Origin: Gigaspora rosea
Taxonomy: Eukaryota; Glomeromycota; Glomeromycetes; Diversisporales; Gigasporaceae
Direction of reading: 5' to 3'
NCBI GenBank assembly: GCA_003550325.1
Contig: QKWP01000125.1
Location: 165,663 to 229,662 of the forward strand
Length of the DNA: 64,000 bases
Numbering within the stretch: position 1 is the first letter of the stretch; every line of letters starts with the position of its first letter. The translations under genes were made by a program, and so were the position numbers. The notes under the pieces were generated by a model. It searched no databases. It had not been told where the DNA came from and worked only from the letters and a program-made list of their open reading frames with translations. Positions 11,858 to 22,551 of this stretch are shown piece after piece.

Positions 11858-12770
11858 TTAATATAACTTTATACACTTAATTTTATTAAAAGCTTTATAC
11901 AAAATTATCATACAAGTTCAAATTTTACTATAAATTATACAACTTTAGATCTGAGTTTATTAGTGTTCAGATCTGTTAGATTTTTTATCTGGATTATCCA
12001 GATAATACAGATAACAGATAACAATTTTTTTCAACAGATAATTTATCTGAATAATTACTTTAAGTTTAGATAATTATCTATGCACATAATTTTGCCTATG
12101 CTGCATACGCATTATTATCACACAGAATTGCATAATTTAAGTTTTAAAGCATAAGTCCCCGCATAATTTGTACTTTTACAAATTCTGGCCCAATGAAATT
12201 GCTTGATAATAATAGTGATAGGAAGAAAAAACAATTTAAACGAATTCAATTTTAGGTAGAATACTGGTAGAATTTATATATATTCTAACCCTTTTAATAA
12301 TCTTATTACTTTCATTAAAATTCAACTACAGTTAGCTCTCTTTATAAGAGGCTAGTAGTTCTTATTGTAAAAAGTTTCAGAAGTCCATTATAAGTAATTT
12401 ACAAGGTTGGTGCTTTGTTATCTGCTCTAGTTATTCCTTTATTGTTTTATTATAAAAATGAAATCTTATTTATTATAAATATATATATATTTAGCTTTTT
12501 AATCTAATAGTAATTTAATATTTGAAAATTAATAAAATTAACATACTATTGATCTATTGTTTTAAGCCCGGTTATTGATCAAATTTTTTTTAAAAAAAAA
12601 AACTGGATGGTTAGATAATTTGCTTTATATAAGAAAAACTACATGTATTGTTTTGATATAAAGAGAACTTGTTAAAGTGACTTTGGAGTTTTGTATCTAT
12701 AGCTATATGCACTTAAGAATTAATGTCAAGATATAAACCTTTATTAATTTTAAAAGTAGCTATTAACTAA
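11858..12770. other. Gene-free; repeated GATAA motifs and a lone MITE end
   Basis: Short inverted TATCTGGATTATCCAGATAA-like motifs occur at about 11985-12060. TA | CAGTTAGCTCTCTTTATAAG at 12329 looks like a single pogo-type terminus without a partner. The rest is AT-rich. Confidence 0.35.
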
Positions 12771-12926
12771 TTGGATTTTTCCAAGTTACTTAGCCTGGCT
12801 GTTTTGGCCTTGAATGTCCACTTAACCTACCCAAAGAAATCAGTTAAAGGATTTGGAAAAAAACAAGAGTTTGCTGAAAAATTAGCTGAGCTAAAGAAAT
12901 TAATTGTGAAGAAAAAATTGTTGTGA
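12771..12926 (+). pseudogene. Unrecognised coding-like fragment (51 codons, no ATG)
   Basis: An open frame ends in TGA at 12924-12926. It has a hydrophobic part (LLSLAVLALNV) followed by a lysine-rich, helix-like part (GFGKKQEFAEKLAELKKLI). Base composition is less AT-rich than its surroundings. No start codon or homologue is recognised. It could be an exon remnant or chance. Confidence 0.25.
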
Positions 12927-13359
12927 TATACAAACCTTAAATCTGTGTTAAGCGTCTTAGAAGTAAATGAAATATCAAAATATTTTATAATTAGTTTAGA
13001 TGCCTGGTGAATTAATTTGTACAGATGAAATTTATTCTATATAATTTTATTGGGTTATAAATAATCATTTTAACTAACGCTTTAATTTAAAAAATCTTAT
13101 ATAAGTTATAAATTAGAATCCTATTTGTATAGCAATAGAAATAATAAAGATTTGTCAAAAGGATAGTATAGAATAGACTACTATAGTTACTGATACTAAA
13201 GGTAATAATTTTAATATATTCTTTAATTTTTTTATACACTTTATTTTTATTTAACAAATTTTATTATTTCTTAGAAATTTAACAATATTAAAAAAAAAAA
13301 AAAAGCATTACAAAGATGACTTCAAATAGTTCCATAACTACTAAGAATAGATGTTCAAG

Positions 13360-14500
13360 TATCAATATAACAGCACTGAAAATTTAAGGTAATGTTTTAC
13401 TAGAGAGCATTCAACTTGACGGATAGGCAATTTTGTGATCTTTGCTGTTATGTTAAAATAATCTTGAAGTCTGATTTGAATTGCAATAAATCCATGGCAC
13501 ACAATCATTTAAACTTGTTACAGAAAACTAATGTGCTTGGATGACTTTGCTATGAAAAATAGATAGAAAAAACAAAAATAAGTAATAATGGTGAAAAGAA
13601 ATAAAATGTAGGTATACTGAGCTTGGTTATGTTGTGTTTAATAGATAGTTATATAGTAAAATTGGTAAGAAAAAATTTTTGGTATACCGAGCCTGAATTA
13701 GTCGAGTTTAATAGTTAGATAGTTATATAATATAATCGGTAAGAGAAAATTTTTGTAGAGAACCAAAGCAAAAGTAAAATAGAAAAAATAAAGAAAATGT
13801 AAGTATACTGAGCCTGGGTATGTCACGTTTAATAGTTAGATAGTTATATAGTATAATCAAGAAGAAAAATTTTGAGTTTGGTTATGCCACATTTACAGTC
13901 AACCCTCCATAAATGCAACTCGTAAGGACAAGCCTACAACATGCATTTAGAGAGAGCCAATTAAATTGCAGCTTTTAAAAATTAGATCATCAAGTTTGTG
14001 TAACTTCTACCAAAATGTATAACCTATCTTAAATACTAAAATTTGATAGGCCACATGCATTTAGGGAGGTTAGTGTGATATAAAATGTTATTCAAGAGAA
14101 CGTGCATTTACAGAATATAGAACGTGCATTTAGCACTAATAACATTTTACGGAATAGAAAAAAACGTGCATTTAGAGAGGTATTGCATTTATGGAGGGTT
14201 GACTGTAGTTATATAGTATAATTGGTAAGGGAAAATAGTTGGTAGAGCACTAAAAAGAAGTGACTGTGAAGTGCAGTAAGTCTGTGAAACATGATCATAT
14301 GAACTTGGCACAGAAAACTGCTACGAAAAATAGATAGAAAAAAGTAATAATAGTAAAAATAAATAAAATGCAGAATAGTTATATAGTATTGTATAATTAG
14401 TAAAGAAAAATGGTTGGTATATTGAGGCTGGTTATGTCATGTTTAATAGATAAAAAGTTACTGATATGCAAAAGATTGTAATAATTTTTATTTATTTTAA
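13360..14500. repeat. Degenerate tandem repeat (GAGCCTGGTTATGTC units)
   Basis: Units share GGTATACTGAGC(C/T)TGG, TTATGTC, GTTTAATAGTTAGATAGTTA and ATAGTATAATTGGTAAG. About five imperfect copies of roughly 100-250 bp are visible. The MITE at 13896-14205 is inserted within. No gene is seen. Confidence 0.6.
13896..14205. mobile_element. TA-target MITE, CAGTCAACCCTCC family, copy 2 (310 bp)
   Basis: TA | CAGTCAACCCTCCATAAATG at the left and GGAGGGTTGACTG | TA at the right. It is colinear with copy 1 at 8080 apart from a short gap after the left terminus. The two terminal 13-mers pair perfectly. Confidence 0.9.
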
Positions 14501-14746
14501 GTGGTAGATTGCAGATCGTGATAAAATATCTAATACATCATTTTCACCTCATAGTAAACTGTGCTATATTTAAAAAAAAAATAAAATTTTTAAAAAAGTA
14601 ATAAAACATTACTTATAGAATTAGTTGCGTGAATAAATTTTTTCTTTAATATGCAGATAAATAACTTTACTTGGTAAGATATGCACATCCGGACTCTAAA
14701 AATACTTTAAACTCGAATAATTTCAATATTTGAACATCTAAAAATA

Positions 14747-14906
14747 CATTCAGACCTCTCCAAGTGCACGCCACTTTAATAATGTACACCCGAAGAATAA
14801 GAATGAAATACATTTATAGAGGTCAAGCATACACTTGGGCTGGAATTTAAGTGTGCTTTAAAGAGGACGTGCACTTATAGAGGACGCATTTAGAGAAATC
14901 TGACTG
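14747..14906. mobile_element. 160-bp TA-target MITE
   Basis: The left end CATTCAGACCTCTCCAAGTG pairs with the right end, whose complement is CAGTCAGATTTCTCTAAATG. TA flanks both sides. GTGCACTT and its complement recur inside. Confidence 0.7.
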
Positions 14907-15060
14907 TATTAGTCCCACTCTTGTTTTAGTTTTTTCTTTTTTTTTATTTTGAATATAAACTAACAACTTCTTTTACTTGAAGGTTTTTAGATCTTTGTTT
15001 TGTTGGAATGCAAGTTGAAAACTTGATCTAGATCTGGGCAAGAGAATATAATGATTAGTA

Positions 15061-15192
15061 CAGTCAGACTTTTCTAAGTATATGCCCTTGGAACCATACT
15101 TAACAACGTGCACTTAGATAATAATAAAAAATGTATATATTGGAGGCAGAATTTGTGTACATTTAGAGAGGGCATGCACATATAAAGGTATA
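15061..15192. mobile_element. Truncated TA-type MITE
   Basis: TA | CAGTCAGACTTTTCTAAGTA opens a sequence related to the fragments at 17698-18372 (shared ACTTAACAACGTGCA and AGATAATAATAAAAAATG). The right terminus is not recognisable. Confidence 0.5.
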
Positions 15193-15875
15193 CTTTGTTA
15201 TTCATTGAGTTTAAGCAGATATAAAAAAATTTAGCTTAGGCGAACTGTGTGTATTCTTATTTGGATTTGATTTTTTTTTTAACCTGAAAGCTAACATTTT
15301 TTCTTTCACAGGCTTTTTTTTCTTGTTAATTTGTTAGAATGCGATTTGGTCAAGTTGGTTGCAATTAGGACCTGCTGCTATAGTATGCTGTAGATCTTTA
15401 TAATTTCAAATATTTCAAATATAATATGATATAACATCGTTATAATATATTTTGATATTGTTTTATTTTTTATTAAAATAAAAAACAATATATTATTCAT
15501 AGGCAAAAAGGAAATGGCGACCTGTCGCCATAAAGACCCTTATATGATCAGCCAATCACATTAAAGATTGGAATTATATAAATAAATTTTTTTTTATTTA
15601 TTCGGGTTTGTTTTTTTTTAAGAACCGTCGCTGGTGCCGTCACTGGAGCTGTTACTAGAGCCTTGATATTCAAAGGTATTGGCCGTTCTTCTGTCTTTTT
15701 GTGAATTTTCCAGTACGTTTTCGTCATTTTTGGCAGTTTTTTTAACGAACGCGGTATTAAAATATATGTAGTACAGTATTTTTTTTTGTTCTATATATAT
15801 AAAACATTTCTAACGTTCTTACGTTTTTTTCTTCAGAACGAATGTAGAACAGATGTAACAGACGATGCACAGTTA

Positions 15876-16399
15876 GGGGGCATCTATAAATAACGTTATA
15901 CAAGAGGGGCTGGATGAACGATAACATTTTTCTCAATAAGTAAGGGAGTCAAAAAATATAATGTAATTTTTTTAGAAAAAATTGGCTAAAAATTGAACCA
16001 ATGGTCCAAATTTAATGATTTTGGTACCATTCGACCCGTCTCGGTGAGAGGAGTCGAATGGTGCCAATTTAATTTCATTTGAATCACTGGATCAAATTTT
16101 ACTGGCCAATACTATTGGTTATTATATTTTCTTATAAACTTACTAAAAAATCAATGGTTTTTTATGAATAACTATTGATCCAGTAATCCAAATAAAATGA
16201 TTTGGTATCATTGGATTCGTCTCACTGAGACGAATCGAATGGTACCTAAATCATCCAAATCGGATCACTGTGTCACAATATATTCAAGTTTTTGTAAAAT
16301 TTTATATATAAACATATGGATTTTGAAAAATTTTTTTATATAGTAGAGGGGTCCAGCACTACTATAAGGGAGAACATAACGTTATTTATGGATGCCTCC
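15876..16399. mobile_element. Nested PIF/Harbinger-like foldback element (524 bp)
   Basis: TTA flanks both sides (15873-15875, 16400-16402). The left end GGGGGCATCTATAAATAACG pairs with the right end, whose complement is GGAGGCATCCATAAATAACG. The interior has two CGTCTC...GAGACG palindromes (about 16040 and 16212) inside larger inverted repeats beginning AATGGTACC. After the second palindrome comes CCAAATCGGA. No transposase. Confidence 0.8.
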
Positions 16400-16419
16400 T
16401 TAATTACAGTAGTATTTTT

Positions 16420-17330
16420 TTTTTATAATAATATACAGTACTAACTTTCTTACATTTTTTTCTTTAGAATGAACGTAGTACTATTGTTGGAACATATAGA
16501 ACGATAGAACGAACGTATCATGGTAAATCACGGTAGTCCTTTTTTTTTTATATCTATATACTGTATATTAGTACTTACATTCTTTTCTTTAGAACGAACA
16601 TAGTACGATTATAACGGATGTAGCAAGGTATTTTTTTTATAATAATATAACAGTACTAACGTTCTTGCATTCTTTTCTTTAGAACAAAAATAAAAAAATA
16701 TGATTGTTGAAAAGTATCACAGTTAATCAAGGTAGGCTCTTTTTTTTTATCTATATATATCAGTACTTACGTTCTTTTCTTTAAAACGAACATAGTACGA
16801 TTGGAATGGACATAGAAAGGTAGGTTTTTTTTTATAATAATATAACAGTACTAACGAACGTTCTTTTCTTTAGAACGAACGTAGTACTATACAATTGTTG
16901 GGATGTATCATAGTTAATCAAAGTAGGCTCTTTTTTTTTATCTATATATCTTAGTACTTATGGTCTTTTCTTTAGAACAAACATAGTACGATTGGACGAT
17001 TCGAATGGACATAGCATGGTAGGTTTTTTTTTTTATAATAATATAACAGTACTAACGAATGTTCTATTTTTTAGAATGAACATAGTACAATTGGAACAGA
17101 CGTAACGGACATAGCATAGTAGGGTTTTTTATATATATAGTATAACAGTACTAACATTCTTTCTTTAGAATGAACATAGTACAATTGTTTGAAGTATGAT
17201 TGTTGGAACATAACGGGCATAGTACAAAAGGTAGTATATGATAGTTATTTTTTATACAGTACTAATATTCTTTTTTATAATGAACATAGTACAATTGTTA
17301 GTTAGTTGGGGCGTAGCAGTAGCATAATAG
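16420..17330. repeat. ~90-110-bp minisatellite, TTCTTTAGAACGAACATAG units
   Basis: Units contain TTCTTTAGAACGAACATAGT, ACGATTG, GAACGGACATAGCA, GGTAGG, a poly-T run and AACAGTACTAACGTTC. About nine degenerate copies follow one another, and one copy lies left of the nested element at 15760-15865, so that element landed inside the array. TTCTTTAGAACGAA includes a short dyad. Confidence 0.8.
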
Positions 17331-17459
17331 TTAGTTAGTATGATAGCTAGGAATAGCAGGTTGTAGCATGATACTAGGTATAGTTGGGTCATAGCATGAT
17401 AGTTGGGATGTAGTACGATAGTTGAAATCAGGTTTATTTTGTAAATTGTATTTATTTTT

Positions 17460-17545
17460 GTATTTTTTTTGTATTTTTTTTTATTTTTTATTTTTTTTTT
17501 GTTTTATTTTTTTTTATTTTTTTTTATTTTTTTATTATTTTTTTT
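17460..17545 (+). repeat. T-rich simple-sequence tract
   Basis: Nearly pure T with occasional A or G, inside the Mutator-like element shortly before its right terminus. Confidence 0.8.
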
Positions 17546-17697
17546 GAAGTAAAAACATATGACTCACGTGATCGATTTTGATTGGTCGATCACGGGGTCA
17601 CTATGGTAACAGGTTGCCATAAAATAACACCCTTATTCATATATTAATATACAATGCACAAATAATATACTGTATCCTACAACTATATACTGTCTTT

Positions 17698-18372
17698 ACA
17701 AACCAGATCTATAAATGCACTCTTTCTTATTATTATCCAAGTACATGTTGTTAAAGTGTAGTCCCAAAGGCATGCACTATAAGAGGTCTAACTAGACACA
17801 TCATCATAGTCTCTTAACCGAATCTAGATCTTCAAGTTCCAACTCATATTCCAACAAGTCAAAGACCTAAAAAAACCTCCAATAAAAGAAATTGGTAGTT
17901 TATATTCAAAAAAAAACTAGAACAATAATGAAAACTAATACGTTTCTAAATGCATACTTAAATTCTGGTCCAATTTATACTTGACCTCTATAAATGCGCA
18001 TTTTTTTATTATTCTCTAGATGCACGTTGTTAAGGTGTAGTTCCAAGTAGGGTTCCTTAAATTCAAATCAAATCAAATATTGGATCAATTTGAATTTGAT
18101 CAAATCAAATTGGCCTTGATTTGAATTTGATTTGATTCAAGTATTTGAATTTGAATTTGATTTGAATTTGAATTTTTAATAGTAATCTTCAAATCAAATC
18201 AAATATTTGTCAAATCAAATCAAATTTGGTCATATTTGAATTTGATCAAATTAAATGTAGTCAAATTTGAATTTGAAGTTGATCAAATAGTTGATTCAAA
18301 TATTTGAAGATCAAATCAAATTGCAGAACCCTAGTTCCAAGTACGTTCACTTAGAAATCTAAATCAAGTTCC
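17698..18372 (-). mobile_element. Fragments of a TA-type MITE family
   Basis: Two inverted copies of sequence related to 15061-15192 occur at about 17698-17813 and 17949-18372. They share ATTATTATCCAAGTACATG and TTGTTAAGGTGTAGTTCCAA. The second copy is split by the hAT MITE at 18048-18333. Termini are eroded. Confidence 0.5.
18048..18333. mobile_element. hAT MITE built of TTTGAATTTGA repeats (286 bp)
   Basis: A perfect 8-bp duplication GTTCCAAG (18040-18047, 18334-18341) surrounds termini TAGGGTTC and GAACCCTA. The whole interior is runs of TTTGAATTTGAT and its complement, so the element can fold on itself in many registers. No coding capacity. Confidence 0.9.
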
Positions 18373-18373
18373 A

Positions 18374-18964
18374 TTGCGCCCAAGCTCAAATGTCCCAATT
18401 TACAATCCTAGTGTTGTACTACCTATAGTTCTTATTCTAACAAGTAAAAAATCTACAAAAAGAAAAAAAGTATTAGATTTTTTTTTTTTAATACAAAAAG
18501 TGAAAACTAGTACTTATCGTTTTGACTTGGTTTTTGTTTTCATCCAAAATAAAGTCGCTATGCATTATTTAATTAGGCTGCTGAATTCATTTGTTTGTAT
18601 TGACTTACTTTACAGTGTATTTATTTTTTTACAATTTGCAATAAGTAGTCACTTTCCATTTTAGCTATTAAAAATTTTTAATATAAAATACCTGTCATAA
18701 TTTATTATAAAATGTAGACCCTTTATCTGCGATCTTCCACTTAAACGTTTTAGAGAGTAAAAAAATATATATAGAATATTAGATATATAATATATAGTAT
18801 CGTTATACAAAATAAGATCTTACTTGTTATAAAGATTGTCTTTGTTATACAAATAAACATCTAATTTTTCAAAAAACTTACCAGTTGGTTATACAAACCT
18901 AAACATACGACATATTGAAAAATTATATAATAAGTCTATACAAAGCCAGATCTCAGTATTATAT
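18374..18964. other. Gene-free AT-rich DNA
   Basis: A 96-codon open frame at 18374-18664 is low-complexity and homopolymer-driven, so I do not call it. Nothing else is recognised. Confidence 0.4.
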
Positions 18965-19740
18965 ATATTCTTTAGGGTCCTAGTAAAGTCAGCTAGTATT
19001 GCATCTGACAAGATAGACTATCATGGAAACTTTAATGTGGAAGTGTTTGAGAAAATTTTTGAAAAATTAAGCAAAAATCTTTTTTTAGACTATGGACCTT
19101 GTATTATTCATATGAATGGTGCAAGGTATTATTAGTGTTATGCAGAACCTAAACCAACCTCTAACTGGAAAAAGCAGGCTATGATCAACTGGCTAGAAGC
19201 TCATAATGTTGAATTTGATATAAAAATAATGAAAGTGGAGTTATATAAATTAATCAAAAAAATAAACAAACTGTTTCTTATGTTGCAGTTAATATTGCAA
19301 ACAAGTTTAATCATAAGGTACTTTATACTCCTTTGTACTATTTTGAGCTTCAACTAATAGAGTTAGTATGGGAAACTGTCAAAAACAAAAATTTTCTAAT
19401 GCTCTATCTCTCCAAAATGCATTACTTCATTCTTTTCAAAAAGAAAACACATTAAAAGTTGTTATTTTATGCTGGAAAATGCTTAATAAAGTGAAAGACT
19501 ATTGGAAAACAATTGAACATGGACTAGATAATGAAAGTGATAATAGTAATAGTGAAATTTTGGATACTTCAAGATGAAACTAATCTTCAATGGTGCACCA
19601 TAGTGCGCCGAGACTGGTACACCGAAACTGGTGCACCGATAATTATAAAAAAACTCAAATTTTCAACAGTACACCAATGCATCCTGGTGAAACTAACTAG
19701 TTTCACCAACAACTCTACTTCAGACTCAGATTAAAAGTGA
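18965..19740 (+). pseudogene. Tc1/mariner DDE transposase relic, C-terminal half
   Basis: Broken frames encode DYHGNFNVEVFEKIFEKL, then IIHMNGARYY (normally HMDGA.YH, with a catalytic Asp, here Asn), NWKKQAMINWLEAHNVEFD, and a LYTPLYYFELQLIELVWETV segment carrying the final catalytic Glu (usual form PIELVW). It ends in an acidic, Ser/Asn-rich tail typical of the family. Several stops and shifts exist. At 19590-19700 foreign GGTGCACC-type repeats interrupt the tail. It covers the half missing from 10866-11857 but is 7 kb away, so a common origin is not proven. Confidence 0.7.
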
Positions 19741-20686
19741 ATAATTATATGATAAATTTACTATATATAAATTTTTTTTATTATGTAATCATTTATTATA
19801 TTATTAAGCGAAATTGTTTATTATATTGATTTATTATATAAAAGGTTTTTATGAAGTTTAAAAACTTTTTATTAATATGTTTTATGGCTTAAATATTAAT
19901 GAAATTTTTTTTTAAAAGTTAAAAAACTTAAAATAAAATTTTATCATACAAAAGCTAATGATTTTTTATTTCGAATCATACTTAAACGATTAAGTAAACT
20001 TGTTCGCCAGAGTTAAAAATATATAAAATTAAAGTTTTGTAATGATGTATAAAAAATTTTGTTTATCAATGCTTTAATTATTTAAATGAATAGTTATAAT
20101 TTATTCAAGCTTATTCTTTTTTTGGCCCTTAACTAATTTAAAGCATTTTATAAAAAAATTTTTTATGTATCTTTATAAAAATTCAGAGTTATATATTTTT
20201 GAACATGAAGTGTAATTTTTTTGATAATTAAATAAGCACACATAATAAAGATTTAAAGATTTTCAAAGACTAATATTTTCTTAAAAAATCTGGGTTGTTT
20301 TTTTTGTTAATATTCATACCTTAAAACCTATTAATAAAAAGTTCTTAAAATTTTATAAAATTTTTATCATATATGTAAAATGTTCTTGGAAACATTTTTT
20401 GTTAATAAAAAAATGCGATTTACTTAATAAAAAAAACTTTATTTGTAGTGAATACATCAGATATTTTTATATAATTTATCCTTATAGAGCTGCAGTATAG
20501 ACAATGTATATTACGTGTCAGCATATAATATATATATATTCAATTTTATGTTATAATATATGTTTTTTTAGAATATTAGCTTTCTTTTAATATAAATTTG
20601 TCAGTATGTTTGTTATAGATTTAATTTACTTATAATGTATGCATCGTTGTGCCAGAATATATGAGATTATCTATACAAAATATGTA
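19741..20686. other. Gene-free AT-rich DNA
   Basis: Composition is extremely AT-rich with homopolymers. No frame, terminus or repeat is recognised. Confidence 0.4.
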
Positions 20687-20866
20687 CAGTCAACTCTGAA
20701 TATAATGAACCTCATTATAATGAACTCTGAATATAATGAACTCAAAATTTTAAATTTATAATAGTTTGGTATAAAAAAGGCTATAGTTTAAGAAAACATA
20801 GTGATTTTTTATAGCGAACTTTTTTTTTGCCCAAACTTAAGGGTTTGGTTTAGAAAGAATTGACTG
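20687..20866. mobile_element. 180-bp TA-target MITE, pogo/Tigger-like
   Basis: TA | CAGTCAACTCTGAATATAAT at the left and AAGAATTGACTG | TA at the right. TATAATGAAC is repeated three times inside the left end. Confidence 0.85.
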
Positions 20867-21545
20867 TATTAAAGTTGGCCAAATCATATGACAGTTTCTA
20901 CTAGCTTTAACATTAACTTGACCCAGTCTTAATGGCTAAACAATGATCAATTAAAACCAAATCATAGTATAAAATTTAGGCCAAATTTTAAAATTGTTAT
21001 TTTGAGTTTATACGTATAACTTTCATACTTTATAATATAAATTACAGTGTAATTATGTTAGTAAATTACATAAAACTTACATGAAATTTAACAACCCTAG
21101 TTGGTTGTATAAATTACAATTTTATATATGAATTTTATATAGATTTCAGAAAATTAAATTTTATGTAATTTTCGCACATTATACATATATAAAGTACTAG
21201 ATTTACTAATATTTGGTCTGTATTATTGCATTATTTGATAACACTTAAATTGCCAAAAATTTGATCTCAGAAATTAAATGTCATGTGTTTAAAATTACAA
21301 ATTAAATGAAAAATTAATTTATGAAACTTGCTGCAAAATTACCTAAATTACCAAAAATTACGCAAAATTATAGTAATTTGATATCTCTATAGCTAGGTTC
21401 AATAGAAACTTTTTTCATCAGAATTAATATTATTCATTACAGCATATGGAAATAGCATTAATTCAAATAAAAATTGTCTCATGGTTACTTGTTATTACAC
21501 TACTTGCTATATATAATTATTACTTGAAGCTTCAATTTCTAGTTT
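20867..21545. other. Gene-free AT-rich DNA
   Basis: Short repeated motifs such as AAAATTAC are seen, but no gene and no clear element ends. Confidence 0.35.
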
Positions 21546-21657
21546 TAAATATTTAAAATAAGCTATTCAAAGTATGGATGTTTATATTAATTTGGCATAT
21601 TATTATAAGAGCATTTATTAAAAAATAAAACAAAAAACAATAATGAGCTGTTGATTA

Positions 21658-22117
21658 CTTTACAGAAAATGTCACTTTTTTTAATGAGTTTAAGATAGTT
21701 TAAGATAATATTAAAGTTATTAATATTATTTTTTTTATAATTAAAAGATTATTTTAAGATTTAAGATCCAAAATAATATTATTATTATAGTTTAATAATT
21801 ATAAAATATTATAAAATAATTATATAATTATTATTTAAGATTATTTTAAGATGTTCTTAAGATGTTTTTAAGATTTTTTTAAGATAATTATAAGATTATT
21901 TCAAGATAATTTTAAGATTATTTAAGATTATTATAAGATTATTTTAAGATTGTTTTAAGATTATTATTAAATATGATTATGATAAGATTATTTTAAGATT
22001 ATTATAAGATTATTATAAGTTTTATAAGATTATTATAAAATATAATTTTGATAATTTTATTATAATCTTTAAGATTATAATAAATCAATGAAAAAAAATT
22101 AAATAGTTTCTGTAAAG
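21658..22117. mobile_element. 460-bp TA-target element of TTAAGATTATT repeats
   Basis: Termini are CTTTACAGAAA and its complement, flanked by TA. The empty site survives in alpha copy 2, where GATTATGTTTG is continuous at about 42066. The interior is degenerate AAGATTATTTT/TTATAAGATT repeats. No coding region. Confidence 0.85.
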
Positions 22118-22257
22118 TATGTTTGATTGATTTAACAAACCACTATTCAATATGTTCATTAAAATAACTGCGCATCACATAAACAACCTTATAATTATTC
22201 ATTTATCCTTGTAGATACGATTACAAACAAATTTCAATAATTACTTTTTATATGATA

Positions 22258-22551
22258 TTATTCTTTATTACATATTTTTCTGAGGCAATACAGTCCTTCT
22301 TTGCAATCATCGGCACTCTCACATGGTTCCAACGCACTGCAATCCCCTTTTCTACTACCAGGAATACATCATTTCGTAAGGTAACCAGATCGAGCTATCA
22401 ATAAAATATACATGATTAATAATTAGAATAATAAGAGTTATAAAATAAAAATAATTAATTCAGACATTTTACCTTTATGCAGAGGTGACCTGTGAATCGA
22501 CAGGCCATGAACAATGCAAATAAGAATTATAAAACTGAAAAAATATTTCAT
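22258..22551 (-). pseudogene. Secreted cysteine-rich protein gene, broken copy
   Basis: Exon 1 is 22473-22551, exon 2 is 22258-22394, with a 78-nt GT-AG intron in the same place as in the copy at 42227. The signal peptide (MKYFFSFIILICIV) and five of the six mature cysteines' codons plus the first are conserved downstream, but codon 35 is TGA where the other copy has CGA (Arg of the Lys-Arg pair). The C-terminus is also shorter (NKE then stop). The TATA-like site of the other copy is altered here. Readthrough cannot be excluded, but pseudogene is the simplest reading. Confidence 0.75.

Larger units (their letters stand above)
15502..17632. mobile_element. 2.1-kb Mutator-like element with internal minisatellite
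   Basis: A perfect 9-bp duplication TTATTCATA flanks it (15493-15501 and 17633-17641). The imperfect ~60-bp inverted termini share ATGGCGACCTGTCGCCATAA (left) with its diverged complement at the right, then CCAATCA. A 9-bp duplication and long termini fit Mutator-like elements. There is no transposase. Inside are a nested 524-bp element (15876-16399), a minisatellite (15760-15865 and 16420-17330) and a long T-rich tract (17460-17545). Confidence 0.85.
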
